NCBI RefSeq assembly: GCF_030285785.1
Contig: NZ_CP127247.1
Span: forward strand, 124,001 to 188,000
Direction: 5' to 3'
DNA from: Parasedimentitalea psychrophila
GTDB taxonomy: Bacteria > Pseudomonadota > Alphaproteobacteria > Rhodobacterales > Rhodobacteraceae
DNA: 64,000 nucleotides
Part shown: positions 35,970 through 46,117 of the stretch, in pieces
How the letters are laid out: the number at the start of each line of letters is the position of its first letter
Position numbering within the stretch: position 1 is the first letter of the stretch
Translations under genes and position numbers: made by a program
The notes under the pieces: generated by a model
What the model saw: only the letters and a program-made list of their open reading frames with translations
Databases searched by the model: none
Told to the model about the DNA's origin: nothing

Positions 35970-37154
35970 ATGTTGTATCAAACCCTCATCCTTGGCGCCG
36001 GCGCGGCCGGCATGATGTGCGCACGTTTCGCAGGTCCCGGCACACTGGTGATCGACCACGCCCGCGCCCCCGGCGAAAAGATCCGCATCTCGGGCGGCGG
36101 CCGCTGCAACTTCACCAATATGTATGCCGAGGCCAAGAACTTCCTCTCCGCCAATTCGCATTTCTGCAAATCAGCGCTGGCGCGCTATACCCAGTGGGAT
36201 TTCATCGCGCTGATGGATCAACACGGTATCGCCTGGCACGAGAAAACACTGGGACAATTGTTCTGCGATGGATCGGCCAAACAGGTGGTCGCCATGCTGG
36301 TCGGGGAATTGCAGCGCGCAGGAGCCGAGCTGTGGCTGGAAACCTCGATCACCTCGGTCACCCGGATCGAACAGGGGTTTTCGGTCACCGTGTCGCGAGA
36401 TGGCAAAGCCCAAACCGTGACCTGCCACAATCTGGTGCTGGCCACCGGTGGCAAATCCATCCCCAAGATGGGCGCCACCGGCCTTGCTTACGACATCGCC
36501 CGCCAGTTCGACCTGCCCCTGACCGAGACCCGCCCCGGGCTGGTGCCCTTCACCTTTTCCGAAGACCGTTTCAAGCCGCTGGCCGGTATCGCCCTGCCCG
36601 CCCGCCTGTCCAATACCCGCACATCGTTTGACGAGGCTCTGCTGTTCACCCATCGCGGCCTCTCCGGCCCCTCGGTGCTGCAGCTGTCCTCCTACTGGCG
36701 CGACGGCGAGCCGATCATGGTCAATCTGATCCCCGAACTGCCGCTGTATGATTTGCTGCGTGAGCAGCGCCAGGCCGAAGGCCGCCGCGACCTGACAACC
36801 GAGCTGTCGCGGCTGCTGCCATCTAGGCTGGCGGATTTCCTCTCGGCTGAGCTGCGCCTCAAGGGCCGCCTCGCCGACCAGTCCGACACCGCCCTGCAGG
36901 ACCTGTGCCAGCAACTGTCGAACTGGCAGCTCACCCCCTCTGGCACCGAGGGCTACCGCACCGCCGAGGTCACCCTGGGCGGCATTGATACCAATGCACT
37001 GTCGTCAAAAACCATGGAATCGAAATCCATCCCCGGCCTCTATGCCATCGGCGAATGCATTGATGTCACCGGCTGGCTTGGCGGCTTCAACTTCCAGTGG
37101 GCCTGGTCATCAGGCCATGCGGCCGGCAGCGCCATTGCCGCCAGCCGCCGCTAG
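35970..37154 (+). CDS. BaiN/HI0933-type NAD(P)/FAD-dependent oxidoreductase
   Basis: This 394-residue flavoprotein has the family marks: an N-terminal dinucleotide-binding motif LILGAGAAGMMCARF, the sequence KIRISGGGRCNFTN after the first strands, NLVLATGGKSIPKMGATG, and a C-terminal FAD site GLYAIGECIDVTGWLGGFN with FQWAWSSGHAAG. The substrate is unknown; homologues include YhiN/HI0933 and bile-acid-related BaiN. It is transcribed opposite to, and inside, the dcw cluster between murD and ftsW, so it splits the cluster into two transcription blocks. No strong ribosome binding site is evident. Confidence 0.93.
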   Translation: MLYQTLILGAGAAGMMCARFAGPGTLVIDHARAPGEKIRISGGGRCNFTNMYAEAKNFLSANSHFCKSALARYTQWDFIALMDQHGIAWHEKTLGQLFCDGSAKQVVAMLVGELQRAGAELWLETSITSVTRIEQGFSVTVSRDGKAQTVTCHNLVLATGGKSIPKMGATGLAYDIARQFDLPLTETRPGLVPFTFSEDRFKPLAGIALPARLSNTRTSFDEALLFTHRGLSGPSVLQLSSYWRDGEPIMVNLIPELPLYDLLREQRQAEGRRDLTTELSRLLPSRLADFLSAELRLKGRLADQSDTALQDLCQQLSNWQLTPSGTEGYRTAEVTLGGIDTNALSSKTMESKSIPGLYAIGECIDVTGWLGGFNFQWAWSSGHAAGSAIAASRR

Positions 37155-37383
37155 ACCTCATGCTGATCTGCTTCGGAGCCGCCCTCGCCTGAACCCCAAC
37201 GGCCGGGGACAGACGCCAGGATCACGCCCAATCGCCGAGGGCCCCCGCAACGCGGGGATGCGGCAATTTGGCTTGAGCCTGGCGGCGGGCTCTGGCAGGC
37301 AAGGGATCATGCGAGGGTGGATCAGGGGCAGCATCTGCTTTGGTGAGCCCGAGCCCCTTTTTCCTTTTGACCCGATACAGGCT

Positions 37384-38781
37384 CTACACTAGGCGCGCGG
37401 TCACCTCGGCAATGAAATCATCGCCGCGTTGTTCAAAATTGTCGTATTGATCAAAGCTCGCGGCGGCGGGGGCCAGCAGCACGGTCTCACCCTCTTGCGC
37501 ATCCGCCATCGCCCGCTCCACCGCAACCGCCATCGAGCTGCAAACCTCGGTCTCGACATCCAGCTGCAAGGCAAACTTCGCCGCCTCACGACCAATCACA
37601 TAGGCCTTTTGCACCGATCCTGTATTCCCACTCAACGCTGCCAATCCGCCGTCCTTTTCCAAGCCACCACAGATCCAGCGGACCTTTTTGAAGGCACTCA
37701 GCGCCTTGGCCGCGCTGTCCACATTGGTGGCCTTGCTGTCATTGACATAGCGCACGCCGCCCTCATCCGCGATGGTCTGGCTGCGATGCGGCAGGCCGGG
37801 ATAAGTCTCCAAAGCGCCCTCGATCATCCGGGGCGCCAACCCCAGAGTGCGGGCCGCCGCATAGGCGGCGCAGGCGTTCTGGTGGTTATGCGCCCCCGGC
37901 AACCCCGTCATGGCGCGCAGATCAATCGATCCCGCCTGACGGCCCTTGCGGTATTCCGACAGGAACCCCTTGCGGGCAAAGACATTCCAGCCGGCACCGC
38001 CCAGTTTGCGCCCCGACGACACCCGGATCACCCGGTCATCCACCTGCCCCATGGACATCTGCCCGGCCAGAAACAGGCCCTCGTCCTCGTCCACACCAAT
38101 GATGGCGCGATCCGGGCCGCCCTCAGAAAACAGCCGTCGTTTGGCGGCAAAATACCCCCCCAGCCCGCCGTGGCGATCCAGATGATCGGGGCTGAGGTTG
38201 GTGAAAATCGCCACATCCGGCGTTAAGGAGCGCGCCAGTTCGGTCTGGTACGAGCTCAGCTCCAGCACCACCACATCGCCATCCTGCGGTGGGTCAATAT
38301 CCAGCACGCCGCGGCCAATATTACCGGCCATCTGCACCCCCTTGCCAGCCTCGCTCAGGATATGGTGCAACAGCGCCACGGTGGTGGATTTACCGTTCGA
38401 TCCGGTCACCGCCACCACCCGAGGAAGGCGCTCGAAATTGTCCCACTCGGGCGTCGCGATGGAGCGAAAGAACAGCCCGATGTCATTGTCCACCGGCACC
38501 CCTGCCTCCAGCGCGGCGCGCACCACCGGGTTCGGCGAGGGGTACAGATGCGCAATTCCGGGTGAGACGATCAGCGAGGCAATGCCATCGAACGCCCCCT
38601 GCTTGTGCAGATCCCGGCAGGTAAAGCCCTCCGCCTCAGCCACCGCCCGCGCCGCCGGGTTGTCGTCCCAACAGACCGCAGTGGCCTCACCCGCGCGCAA
38701 AGCGCGCGCCGTCGCAAGGCCAGAGCGCCCCAACCCCAGAACCGCCACATTGGCCTGTGCAAATCCTAATACCGGGATCAT
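37384..38781 (-). CDS. murD: UDP-N-acetylmuramoyl-L-alanine--D-glutamate ligase MurD
   Basis: MurD adds D-glutamate to UDP-MurNAc-L-Ala. The 465-residue protein includes [17 protein letters not shown], the ATP loop [27 protein letters not shown] and [17 protein letters not shown]. The ATG at 38781 follows GGAAAGGG; an in-frame start at 38937 would overlap the TPR gene. It lies 70 bases after the TPR gene, on the same strand. Confidence 0.97.
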   Translation of the reverse strand: MIPVLGFAQANVAVLGLGRSGLATARALRAGEATAVCWDDNPAARAVAEAEGFTCRDLHKQGAFDGIASLIVSPGIAHLYPSPNPVVRAALEAGVPVDNDIGLFFRSIATPEWDNFERLPRVVAVTGSNGKSTTVALLHHILSEAGKGVQMAGNIGRGVLDIDPPQDGDVVVLELSSYQTELARSLTPDVAIFTNLSPDHLDRHGGLGGYFAAKRRLFSEGGPDRAIIGVDEDEGLFLAGQMSMGQVDDRVIRVSSGRKLGGAGWNVFARKGFLSEYRKGRQAGSIDLRAMTGLPGAHNHQNACAAYAAARTLGLAPRMIEGALETYPGLPHRSQTIADEGGVRYVNDSKATNVDSAAKALSAFKKVRWICGGLEKDGGLAALSGNTGSVQKAYVIGREAAKFALQLDVETEVCSSMAVAVERAMADAQEGETVLLAPAAASFDQYDNFEQRGDDFIAEVTARLV

Positions 38782-38851
38782 TGTCGCGCCCTTTCCAAGC
38801 TCATCATTTTCGCCGCACCCTGCACCGGAGGATGGGGAGATTGCAAGATGG

Positions 38852-39946
38852 CTAGTTGGGGTGGTCGGTAAGGAAACCCTCAAGAAGACCTCGGGATTGC
38901 ACCGTATGAGGATGCTCCATACCCAAGGCTGTTTCAAAAACCAAAAGAGCCTTACGGTACATCGGTTCAGCGTCTTCAGGCCGCCCCGTCCTTACCAGCA
39001 AGCCTGCAAAATTACTCAGGTGGATGGCATAATCAGGATGCTCGATGCCCAGCACCTTGCGGTCAACCTCCAACGCCTCGAGGTACAGCGGTTCAGCCTC
39101 ACCGTAGCGCCCCGTTGCCTCTAGCAGTGCGGCGAGGTTGTTCAGGCGGATGGCATAGTCGGGATGATCCGTGCCCAGCACCTTGCGGTCAATCTCCAAC
39201 GCCTTGCGGTACAGCGGTTCGGCCTCGCCGTACCGCTCGGTCTCTTTATAATTCGCTGCAAGATTGTTAAGAGCAATCGCCGTATTTTTATGCTCATCGC
39301 CGAATTCTTTCATGGCGACTTGCAGCAATTGTTCCTCAATACGGATAGCCTCGGCATACAGCCCGGAGCGCCCCAAAAAGTGGCCCGCTTTGATCAGTGT
39401 CTCATAACTCGGATCCAACCGCGCGGCGCGACTGTAATGTTCGGCGGCATCCTGCCAGCGCACTTGTTCCTCGGCGATCAGGCCGCGGCCAAAGCTAGCT
39501 TTTGAGGCACGTTTGACAGCCTGCGTTTCAAACTCCTCAACCTCAGCGAAAATCTCATCGGCCTTGGAAAAATCACCCTGCTCCAGCGCTGCCTGTGCAT
39601 CCTTGATCCGGTTTTCACCAATCTCAACCGTTGCATCCCTGAGCAACTGTTCCAGCTCGGCAATCCGGGCGATATGCTCTTTATAGGCGGCTTCCGGGTT
39701 GGCAACGCGGGCTTCATAGTCGCCGATCTGACGCTGAAGATCAGAAATCTCCATTTGCCGCATCTTCAACTCAGCTGCATCCGCCCTGCGGGTTTCGGCG
39801 TGTTTCGCCTCTAGATCCGCGCGCAAATCCACAAGCGACTTGTTCAACTGCCGCTCAAACTGTTCGGGCGAGATACCGTGGATATCGCGTGCCTGAGTAT
39901 TGCCTGAACCGTTGTGAATTGTGTTGTCAGTGTTATCGCCCAGCAT
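38852..39946 (-). CDS. coiled-coil and tetratricopeptide-repeat protein in the dcw cluster
   Basis: The 364-residue protein starts [10 protein letters not shown] with an Asn/Gly-rich head ([11 protein letters not shown] at 8-18), then a coiled coil (about 25-125) and a TPR region. The last three repeats are of the kinesin-light-chain-like type, with [20 protein letters not shown] recurring almost unchanged. No enzyme domain is seen, so it is likely a scaffold or sensor. The ATG at 39946 begins one base after the stop of the preceding small membrane gene. The TPR frame is open upstream to 40030. It lies between mraY and murD, where no such gene belongs to the core dcw set. Confidence 0.8.
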   Translation of the reverse strand: MLGDNTDNTIHNGSGNTQARDIHGISPEQFERQLNKSLVDLRADLEAKHAETRRADAAELKMRQMEISDLQRQIGDYEARVANPEAAYKEHIARIAELEQLLRDATVEIGENRIKDAQAALEQGDFSKADEIFAEVEEFETQAVKRASKASFGRGLIAEEQVRWQDAAEHYSRAARLDPSYETLIKAGHFLGRSGLYAEAIRIEEQLLQVAMKEFGDEHKNTAIALNNLAANYKETERYGEAEPLYRKALEIDRKVLGTDHPDYAIRLNNLAALLEATGRYGEAEPLYLEALEVDRKVLGIEHPDYAIHLSNFAGLLVRTGRPEDAEPMYRKALLVFETALGMEHPHTVQSRGLLEGFLTDHPN

Positions 39947-39947
39947 G

Positions 39948-40157
39948 TTAACCGCTTTGCTTGTTGTTGCTGCCGTGATCAACGCGGTTATCGGTTGTTC
40001 CTGATCCACCGGTCTGAGTGTTGTTGTCACCGTGATTGATGGTGTTGGTGGTTTTGAGTTTGCCGCCCCTGAGAGATTTCCATGCGAAATACGTGCCTAA
40101 GATAGCTGCTATTACTCCAGCAACTACAATCCAATCCATCAATTCCCAGCTCGACAT
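39948..40157 (-). CDS. small single-helix membrane protein with Asn/Gly-rich tail
   Basis: The 69-residue protein has an N-terminal hydrophobic helix (WIVVAGVIAAILGTYFAW, about 9-26), a short basic stretch and a 34-residue Asn/Gly/Thr-rich tail. The tail's NTINHGDNNTQ (38-48) is almost the same as [11 protein letters not shown] at the start of the adjacent TPR protein. GGAGGG precedes the ATG. The stop TAA is one base from the TPR start, so the two are surely coupled. It could be a membrane anchor for the TPR partner, or the two may derive from one split gene. Confidence 0.75.
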   Translation of the reverse strand: MSSWELMDWIVVAGVIAAILGTYFAWKSLRGGKLKTTNTINHGDNNTQTGGSGTTDNRVDHGSNNKQSG

Positions 40158-40231
40158 GCAAAACCCTCCAACTCAATTGCGCGCCACTCTAACAGGTCGC
40201 GGGTAAGTTGAAAGGCATAGTCGGCCACTTA

Positions 40232-40307
40232 GGGCAGCGCCTGACCTTGGGGAGGCGAGAAGCGCCTTCCCGGGGGGAAGGTCAGGCGCTGCCCGGCGGT
40301 GCCGGGC
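40232..40307. repeat. two-hairpin intergenic repeat, copy B (next to mraY)
   Basis: Hairpin 1 has perfect 17-base arms beginning GGGCAGCGCCTGACCTT (40232-40248 and 40278-40294), with an inner partial stem around GAGAAGCGCC. Hairpin 2 is GCCCGGC-GGT-GCCGGGC (40291-40307) and shares its first four bases with the end of hairpin 1, so the two cannot form fully at once. It lies between the small membrane gene and the end of mraY. Confidence 0.75.
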
Positions 40308-40323
40308 CAAAGTAAGGGCGTTG

Positions 40324-41406
40324 TCACCGCACCTTCAGCGTTGCCAGACCGATCATCGCCAGGATCAGCGAGATGATCCAGAAACGGATCACGATGGTCG
40401 GCTCGGACCAGCCCTTTTTCTCGTAGTGGTGGTGGATCGGCGCCATCAGGAACACCCGCTTGCCGGTGCGTTTGTAATACAGCACCTGAATAATCACGCT
40501 CAGCGCCTCAACCACAAACAGGCCACCGACAATCGCCAGCACCAGCTCGTGCTTGATGACCAGCGCGATGGCGCCCAATGCGCCGCCCAGAGCCAATGAT
40601 CCGGTGTCGCCCATGAACACCGCCGCCGGCGGGGCATTGTACCACAGGAAGCCAAGACCGCCGCCAAACAGCGCCATGGTAAAGATCAGGATCTCGCCGG
40701 TGCCGGGCACATAATGCACGTCGAGGTATTCAGTGAAATCAACCCGCCCCACCGCATAGGCAATGATGCCCAGCGTGGTGGCGGCGATCATCACCGGCAT
40801 GATTGCCAGCCCGTCCAGCCCGTCGGTCAGGTTCACCGCATTGGCGGTGCCCACCACCACGCAGATGGAGAACGGCACATAGAAATAGCCCAGATTGATC
40901 AGGGTGTCCTTGAACACCGGCAGCGCCAGCTGGTTCTGCAGCGCCTCGGGGTGATAGGCCGAGGCCCAGAGCGCGGCGATCACCGCAATGATAATCCCCA
41001 GTGCCAGCCGCAGTTTGCCCGACACCCCAGCGGTGTTCTGCTTGGAGACCTTGGCATAATCATCGGCAAACCCGATCAGAGCAAAGGAGACGGTGACGAA
41101 AAGCACCAGCCAGACAAAGGGGTTGTCCCAGCGCGCCCAGACCAGAGTGGAAAACAACAGTGCGCCGACGATCAGCAGCCCGCCCATGGTTGGGGTGCCG
41201 GCCTTGACGAAATGCCCCTCGGGGCCGTCCTCGCGGATCGGCTGGCCCTTGCCCTGCTTTTTGCGCAGCACGTTGATCAGCGGCTTGCCAAAGACAAAGC
41301 CAAAGATCAGCGCGGTCAGGAAGGCGCCGCCGGCGCGGAAGGTGATATAGCGGAACAGGTTAAAGAAATCGCCGCCGTCCGATAGCTCGGTAAGCCAATA
41401 GAGCAT
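40324..41406 (-). CDS. mraY: phospho-N-acetylmuramoyl-pentapeptide transferase MraY
   Basis: MraY makes lipid I on the inner membrane. The 360-residue protein has about ten membrane helices, and the conserved acidic and His motifs are visible: FADDYAKVSKQN, NAVNLTDGLDGLA, FMGDTGSLALGG and MAPIHHHYEKKG. It lies 18 bases after murF on the same strand. A repeat and the two non-dcw genes follow. Confidence 0.98.
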   Translation of the reverse strand: MLYWLTELSDGGDFFNLFRYITFRAGGAFLTALIFGFVFGKPLINVLRKKQGKGQPIREDGPEGHFVKAGTPTMGGLLIVGALLFSTLVWARWDNPFVWLVLFVTVSFALIGFADDYAKVSKQNTAGVSGKLRLALGIIIAVIAALWASAYHPEALQNQLALPVFKDTLINLGYFYVPFSICVVVGTANAVNLTDGLDGLAIMPVMIAATTLGIIAYAVGRVDFTEYLDVHYVPGTGEILIFTMALFGGGLGFLWYNAPPAAVFMGDTGSLALGGALGAIALVIKHELVLAIVGGLFVVEALSVIIQVLYYKRTGKRVFLMAPIHHHYEKKGWSEPTIVIRFWIISLILAMIGLATLKVR

Positions 41407-41424
41407 GTAAGGGGGTCCTGTTCG

Positions 41425-42840
41425 CTATTTTGAAATGTCAGAAGGGCCGCCATGGCCCAAATTGCGGATGCCGTCAACGATCTTGGCCAATGCGATGCTG
41501 AGAGAGCCCTTGGCCAGCACAATATCGCCACCTTGGATCTGTCTGGCCAAATCCGGCAGCGCCTCGGCACTGGTTTGATAGAAGGCACCGCGTTTGCCAT
41601 CGGGCAAGGCGGCGTGCAGATGCTGCATCAGCGGGCCGATGCAATGGATCTGGTCGATCAAACGGATCGCCGGATGCTGTGCCAGCTTGATGTGCAGCGC
41701 GCGTTCCTCTGGTCCCAGCTCTTTCATGTCGCCCAGATAGGCGATCTTGCGGCCCATGCCCGGCGTTGCCGCCAGAACCTCCAGCGCCGCCGCCATCGAG
41801 GTGGGATTGGCGTTATAGCTGTCATCCAGCAACAGGATTTTGCCACTGGCCGAATTATCACTGTCTAAATGGATCACTTCGCGGGCACCGCGCCCCTTGA
41901 CCGGCGACCACAGCGCCAGGCTGCGCAGGCCCTTGTCCATATCCGCGCCAAGCGCCGACAGGCAGGCCAATGCCCCCAGCGCATTCATCGCAAAATGCGC
42001 CCCAAGAGATTGAATATGCATCTCTATTTCACGACCCATTGCAGTGGCATGGGCCAGTGTTTCTTCGCCCTGCACCGTCGTCGACAGCAGCCTGTAGTCG
42101 CTGGCATTGCGCCCAAACCACAGGGGCTTCACGCCCCGATCCGTTGCCGCATCGCCTAGAACATCCACCTCGGCGGTATCGCTGTTCAGCACTGCAACGC
42201 CACCGGGTTCCAGCCCTTGCAGCACCGCTGCCTTTTCAGCGGCGATACCGCCCACGTCGTCAAAGGCCTCAAGGTGCACGGCGGCCACATTGGTGATCAT
42301 TGCCACATGCGGCCGGGCCTGCAGCGCCAGCGGAGCGATCTCGCCGGGGTGGTTCATGCCAATTTCGATCACTGCGTATTCACTGTCGCGTGGCATCCGC
42401 GCCAGAGTCAGCGGCACCCCCCAATGGTTGTTGTAACTGGCCACCGCCGCATGGGTGCGACCCTGATCCGACAGCATCCGCGCCAGCATTTCCTTGGTCG
42501 AGGTCTTGCCCACCGATCCGGTCACGGCGACGACGCGTGCATCACAACGAGAGCGGGCGGCCTGTCCAAGCGCCTCAAGCCCCTGCAAAACATCCTCAAC
42601 AATCAACAGTGGCGCGCCTGCGTCCAGCCCGTCGGGGATATGCGACACCAGAGCGGCCCCGGCCCCTGCGGCCAAAGCCTGCGCCACAAAGTCATGCCCA
42701 TCGCGGGCCGCCTTCAGCGCCACAAACAAATCACCCGGCGCCAGCGTGCGGGTGTCAATAGAGATCCCGCCCAGACTCCAGTTGCCCTGCGCCCGGCCAC
42801 CGGTTGCGGCAACGGCCTCTTGCATCGTCCACAGGCTCAT
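41425..42840 (-). CDS. murF: UDP-N-acetylmuramoyl-tripeptide--D-alanyl-D-alanine ligase MurF
   Basis: MurF adds the D-Ala-D-Ala dipeptide to complete the UDP-MurNAc-pentapeptide. The 471-residue protein shows the ATP loop TGSVGKTSTKEML, NHWGVPLTLARMP, EIGMNHPGEI and LLDDSYNANPTSM. Its start overlaps the end of murE by four bases. Confidence 0.97.
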   Translation of the reverse strand: MSLWTMQEAVAATGGRAQGNWSLGGISIDTRTLAPGDLFVALKAARDGHDFVAQALAAGAGAALVSHIPDGLDAGAPLLIVEDVLQGLEALGQAARSRCDARVVAVTGSVGKTSTKEMLARMLSDQGRTHAAVASYNNHWGVPLTLARMPRDSEYAVIEIGMNHPGEIAPLALQARPHVAMITNVAAVHLEAFDDVGGIAAEKAAVLQGLEPGGVAVLNSDTAEVDVLGDAATDRGVKPLWFGRNASDYRLLSTTVQGEETLAHATAMGREIEMHIQSLGAHFAMNALGALACLSALGADMDKGLRSLALWSPVKGRGAREVIHLDSDNSASGKILLLDDSYNANPTSMAAALEVLAATPGMGRKIAYLGDMKELGPEERALHIKLAQHPAIRLIDQIHCIGPLMQHLHAALPDGKRGAFYQTSAEALPDLARQIQGGDIVLAKGSLSIALAKIVDGIRNLGHGGPSDISK

Positions 42841-44321
42841 ACCAGCCCCCCATCCAGTGCCGCCACCGCCATGCTGGCCTGTTCCACATCATCAAAGGGC
42901 AGAATGTCATCGCCGACGATCTGACCGCTCTCATGACCCTTACCGCAGATCATCAGCGCATCGCCCGGCCCCAGCGCATCAACGCCGCGCAGGATTGCTT
43001 CGGCACGGTCGCCGACCACGCGGGCAGCCGGGGCGCCGCCCTTGACGGCAGCGCGGATCACCGCGGGGTCTTCGCTGCGCGGGTTGTCGTCGGTGATGAT
43101 CACCACATCGGCATTTTCCTCCGCCGCCTGCCCCATCAAGGGGCGTTTGCTGGCATCGCGATCACCACCAGCGCCGACAATGGCAACCAATCGGCCCAGA
43201 ACATGCGGCCGCAGCGCCTTTAGCGCGGTGGCAATGGCGTCGGGGGTGTGGGCAAAATCAACAAACACCGCCGCGCCATTGCGGCGCCTCGCCGCCAGCT
43301 GCATCCGGCCCCGCACTGTTGTCAGATCCGGCAGGGTTTCAAACACCCGCTCGGGAGCCTCGCCCGATGCGATCACCAACCCACAGGCCAACAGGATGTT
43401 TTCCGCCTGAAAGCCACCGATCAGGTTCAACCGGGTCTGGAACGGCTTGTCATGCCAGCTGAACCGCATGTCCTGCCCAGAGGCATCAAAGCGCTGGTTC
43501 ATCAGGCACAGATCACCCATTCCGCGCCCCACGGTGATCACCTCTTGGCCCCGGGCAGCGGCCAGAGCGCGCATTTCCGCGCCGCGTTTATCGTCAATAT
43601 TGATTACCGCAACACCATCATCCGGCAGCACCCGGCGGAACAGGCCCGCCTTGGCGGCAAAATAGGCCTCAAACGTGTGGTGATAATCCAGGTGATCCTG
43701 GCTGAAATTGGTGAACCCCGCAGCCGCCAGACGCACGCCGTCCAGGCGCCGTTGATCCAAGCCGTGACTGGAGGCCTCCATCGCCACATGGGTGACGCCG
43801 TTCTCGACAGCTTTCGCCAGCGCCCTGTGCAGGGTGATCGGGTCCGGGGTGGTATGGGTCAGCGGATAGCTCCAAGCGCCTTCGACGCCGGTGGTGCCAA
43901 GGTTGACAGCCGGATGACCCAAGAGTTCCCAGATCTGGCGGACAAATGTTGCCACAGATGTCTTGCCATTGGTGCCGGTGATGGCCACCGCAGTCTGCGG
44001 CTGGGCGCCGAACCACAGGGCGGCGGCATAGCCCAGGGCCTGACGTGGATCTTCGACCACCACCAAGGCGGCGTGGCCATCCGCCAAATCCGCCGCTGCC
44101 AGCCTGGCGCCCTCGGCATCGGTCAGAATGGCCGCAGCGCCTAGGTCCAACGCCGCGGCGATGAAGCTGGCGCCATGCACCACAGACCCGGGGAGGGCTG
44201 CAAACAGAAACCCTTGGCGCACCGCACGACTGTCGACGGTCATCCCGTTGATCACCGGATCCGCTCCGCCGCGCGCCGTCAGGCCCAGCCGGCCCAGGGT
44301 ATTCTCGGATGTATTGCTCAT
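42837..44321 (-). CDS. murE: UDP-N-acetylmuramoyl-L-alanyl-D-glutamate--2,6-diaminopimelate ligase MurE
   Basis: MurE adds the third stem-peptide residue. The 494-residue protein has the ATP loop TGTNGKTSVATF, DSRAVRQGFLFAALPG, and the motif DNPRSEDP near residue 400, which indicates meso-diaminopimelate specificity as expected for a Gram-negative. It lies 14 bases after ftsI and overlaps murF. Confidence 0.98.
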   Translation of the reverse strand: MSNTSENTLGRLGLTARGGADPVINGMTVDSRAVRQGFLFAALPGSVVHGASFIAAALDLGAAAILTDAEGARLAAADLADGHAALVVVEDPRQALGYAAALWFGAQPQTAVAITGTNGKTSVATFVRQIWELLGHPAVNLGTTGVEGAWSYPLTHTTPDPITLHRALAKAVENGVTHVAMEASSHGLDQRRLDGVRLAAAGFTNFSQDHLDYHHTFEAYFAAKAGLFRRVLPDDGVAVINIDDKRGAEMRALAAARGQEVITVGRGMGDLCLMNQRFDASGQDMRFSWHDKPFQTRLNLIGGFQAENILLACGLVIASGEAPERVFETLPDLTTVRGRMQLAARRRNGAAVFVDFAHTPDAIATALKALRPHVLGRLVAIVGAGGDRDASKRPLMGQAAEENADVVIITDDNPRSEDPAVIRAAVKGGAPAARVVGDRAEAILRGVDALGPGDALMICGKGHESGQIVGDDILPFDDVEQASMAVAALDGGLV

Positions 44322-44335
44322 AGCGACCCCCGCTG

Positions 44336-46117
44336 TCAGTTTGAGGTGAGGGTTATACCAGTCACCGTGGCAGGTTCAACTTGCGGACGCAGCCCCAGCA
44401 AAGGTGCGATCCGACCGATCATTTCCGCAGCCACCGGAACAGCCGTCCACCCGGCGGTCCGGCGCTCTTCGCCGTAGGCAATGATCGAGGGTTCATCCAG
44501 TGTCACCACCAGCACATATTTCGGATCATGCGCCGGGAACATCGAGGCAAAAGTGGCAATCACCTTGTCATCGTAATAGCCGCCGGTTGGTTTTGGCTTA
44601 TCGGCCGTGCCGGTCTTGCCACCCACCTGATAGCCGGGCACCTCGCCAAAGCTGGCGGTGCCTTCGGTCACCACCAGACGCAGCATATTGCGCGCCGCCG
44701 CAGCCGTCTCAGCGGACATCACCCGGGGGCCCGGTTGCGGCCGGTTCTGTTTCAGGATGGTCGGGCTGACATAATTGCCACCATTGGCAATGGCGGCATA
44801 GCCGGCGGCCAGATGCATCGGACTGGTCGATAAGCCGTGGCCATAAGAAATGGTCATCGCCGACAATTCGGACCAGTTCGGCGGCAACAAAGGCCGACCG
44901 GCAGCGGCCTCGGAAATCTCAAACGGGGTTGGCTCCAACATGCCCAGTCGCGACAGGAAATCGCGCTGACGCTCGGCGCCGATCTGTTGGGCCAGCCGCG
45001 CGGTGCCAATGTTCGACGACTTCACGATGATCCGCTCAACCGACAGGCTATTGCCGTAGTTGTGAAAGTCCCGGATCGCGAAGCGGCCCCAGCGCAGCGG
45101 CCCCCGGATATCAACGATACTGTCGGCAGTGACCAACCCCAGATCCATCGCCTGCGCCGCGGCAAAGATCTTGAAGGTGGAGCCCAGCTCATACACACCC
45201 TGCACCGCCCGATTGAACAGCGGGCTGTCCGATGAATCCCCTGATACCAGGGGCCGGGGCCGCTGGTTCGGGTCAAAGTCGGGCAAAGACACCACCGAGA
45301 TCACCTCGCCGGTGTGCACATCCATCAGGATCGAGGTGGCCCCTTTGGCATTCATCAGTCGCATGCCACCAGACAGCACCTGCTCGGCGGCGGCCTGAAT
45401 GGTCAGGTCCAGCGACAGTTGCAGCGGCTCAGCCCCGTTGGCCGGATCGCGCAGATAGCTGTCGAACTGACGCTCAACCCCGGCGACCCCGATCACCTCG
45501 GCGGCATCAACGTCTTCCTTGCCAAACCCAGCGCCGCCCAGAACATGGGCTGCCAGACTGCCATTGGGATACAGCCGCATTTCTCGCGGGCCAAACAGCA
45601 GGCCAGGATCGCCGATGTCATGCACCGCCTGCTTTTGCTCGGGGCTGATCTTTTTCTTGATCCAGACAAACTTGCGCTTGCCGGTCAAATCCTTCAGCAA
45701 CCGTTCGGAATCCAGATCCGGGAAGATCCCGACCAGCGCCGCAGCCGAGGCCGCCGCATCGATCAGTTTCTGCGGATGGGCATAGAGCGAATGGGTCTCA
45801 AAATTGGTGGCCAGAATGCGACCTTCGCGGTCGACGATATCCGCGCGCTGCGCGGCAATGGCACTGCCGGATGCGCTGGTTGTCGGCTCGGTCGGTTCTG
45901 AGGTCGCCATCATCCCCATGCGAAGCCCGATCACCGCATAGGCGCAGAGGAAAAACACCCCCAGCACCAGCAGCCGACCCTCAGAGCGCTGCTGAGACTG
46001 GCCCTGAATTTCAAAATGGCGCTGGCGCAGGTTCTCTTTTTCAATGGCGTCCGGGTTTTCCCCATTTGCCCGGGCGGTCAGGATGCGGGCCAGTGGGCGA
46101 AGCGGAATACGGATCAT
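44336..46117 (-). CDS. ftsI: peptidoglycan D,D-transpeptidase FtsI (PBP3)
   Basis: FtsI is the septal transpeptidase, a class B penicillin-binding protein. The 593-residue protein has a short cytoplasmic tail, a membrane helix (LLVLGVFFLCAYAVIGLRM), a dimerisation domain and a transpeptidase domain with the active-site STFK (in ELGSTFKIF), the SSN triad and KTGT (in GGKTGTADKP). It overlaps ftsL by four bases. Confidence 0.97.
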   Translation of the reverse strand: MIRIPLRPLARILTARANGENPDAIEKENLRQRHFEIQGQSQQRSEGRLLVLGVFFLCAYAVIGLRMGMMATSEPTEPTTSASGSAIAAQRADIVDREGRILATNFETHSLYAHPQKLIDAAASAAALVGIFPDLDSERLLKDLTGKRKFVWIKKKISPEQKQAVHDIGDPGLLFGPREMRLYPNGSLAAHVLGGAGFGKEDVDAAEVIGVAGVERQFDSYLRDPANGAEPLQLSLDLTIQAAAEQVLSGGMRLMNAKGATSILMDVHTGEVISVVSLPDFDPNQRPRPLVSGDSSDSPLFNRAVQGVYELGSTFKIFAAAQAMDLGLVTADSIVDIRGPLRWGRFAIRDFHNYGNSLSVERIIVKSSNIGTARLAQQIGAERQRDFLSRLGMLEPTPFEISEAAAGRPLLPPNWSELSAMTISYGHGLSTSPMHLAAGYAAIANGGNYVSPTILKQNRPQPGPRVMSAETAAAARNMLRLVVTEGTASFGEVPGYQVGGKTGTADKPKPTGGYYDDKVIATFASMFPAHDPKYVLVVTLDEPSIIAYGEERRTAGWTAVPVAAEMIGRIAPLLGLRPQVEPATVTGITLTSN

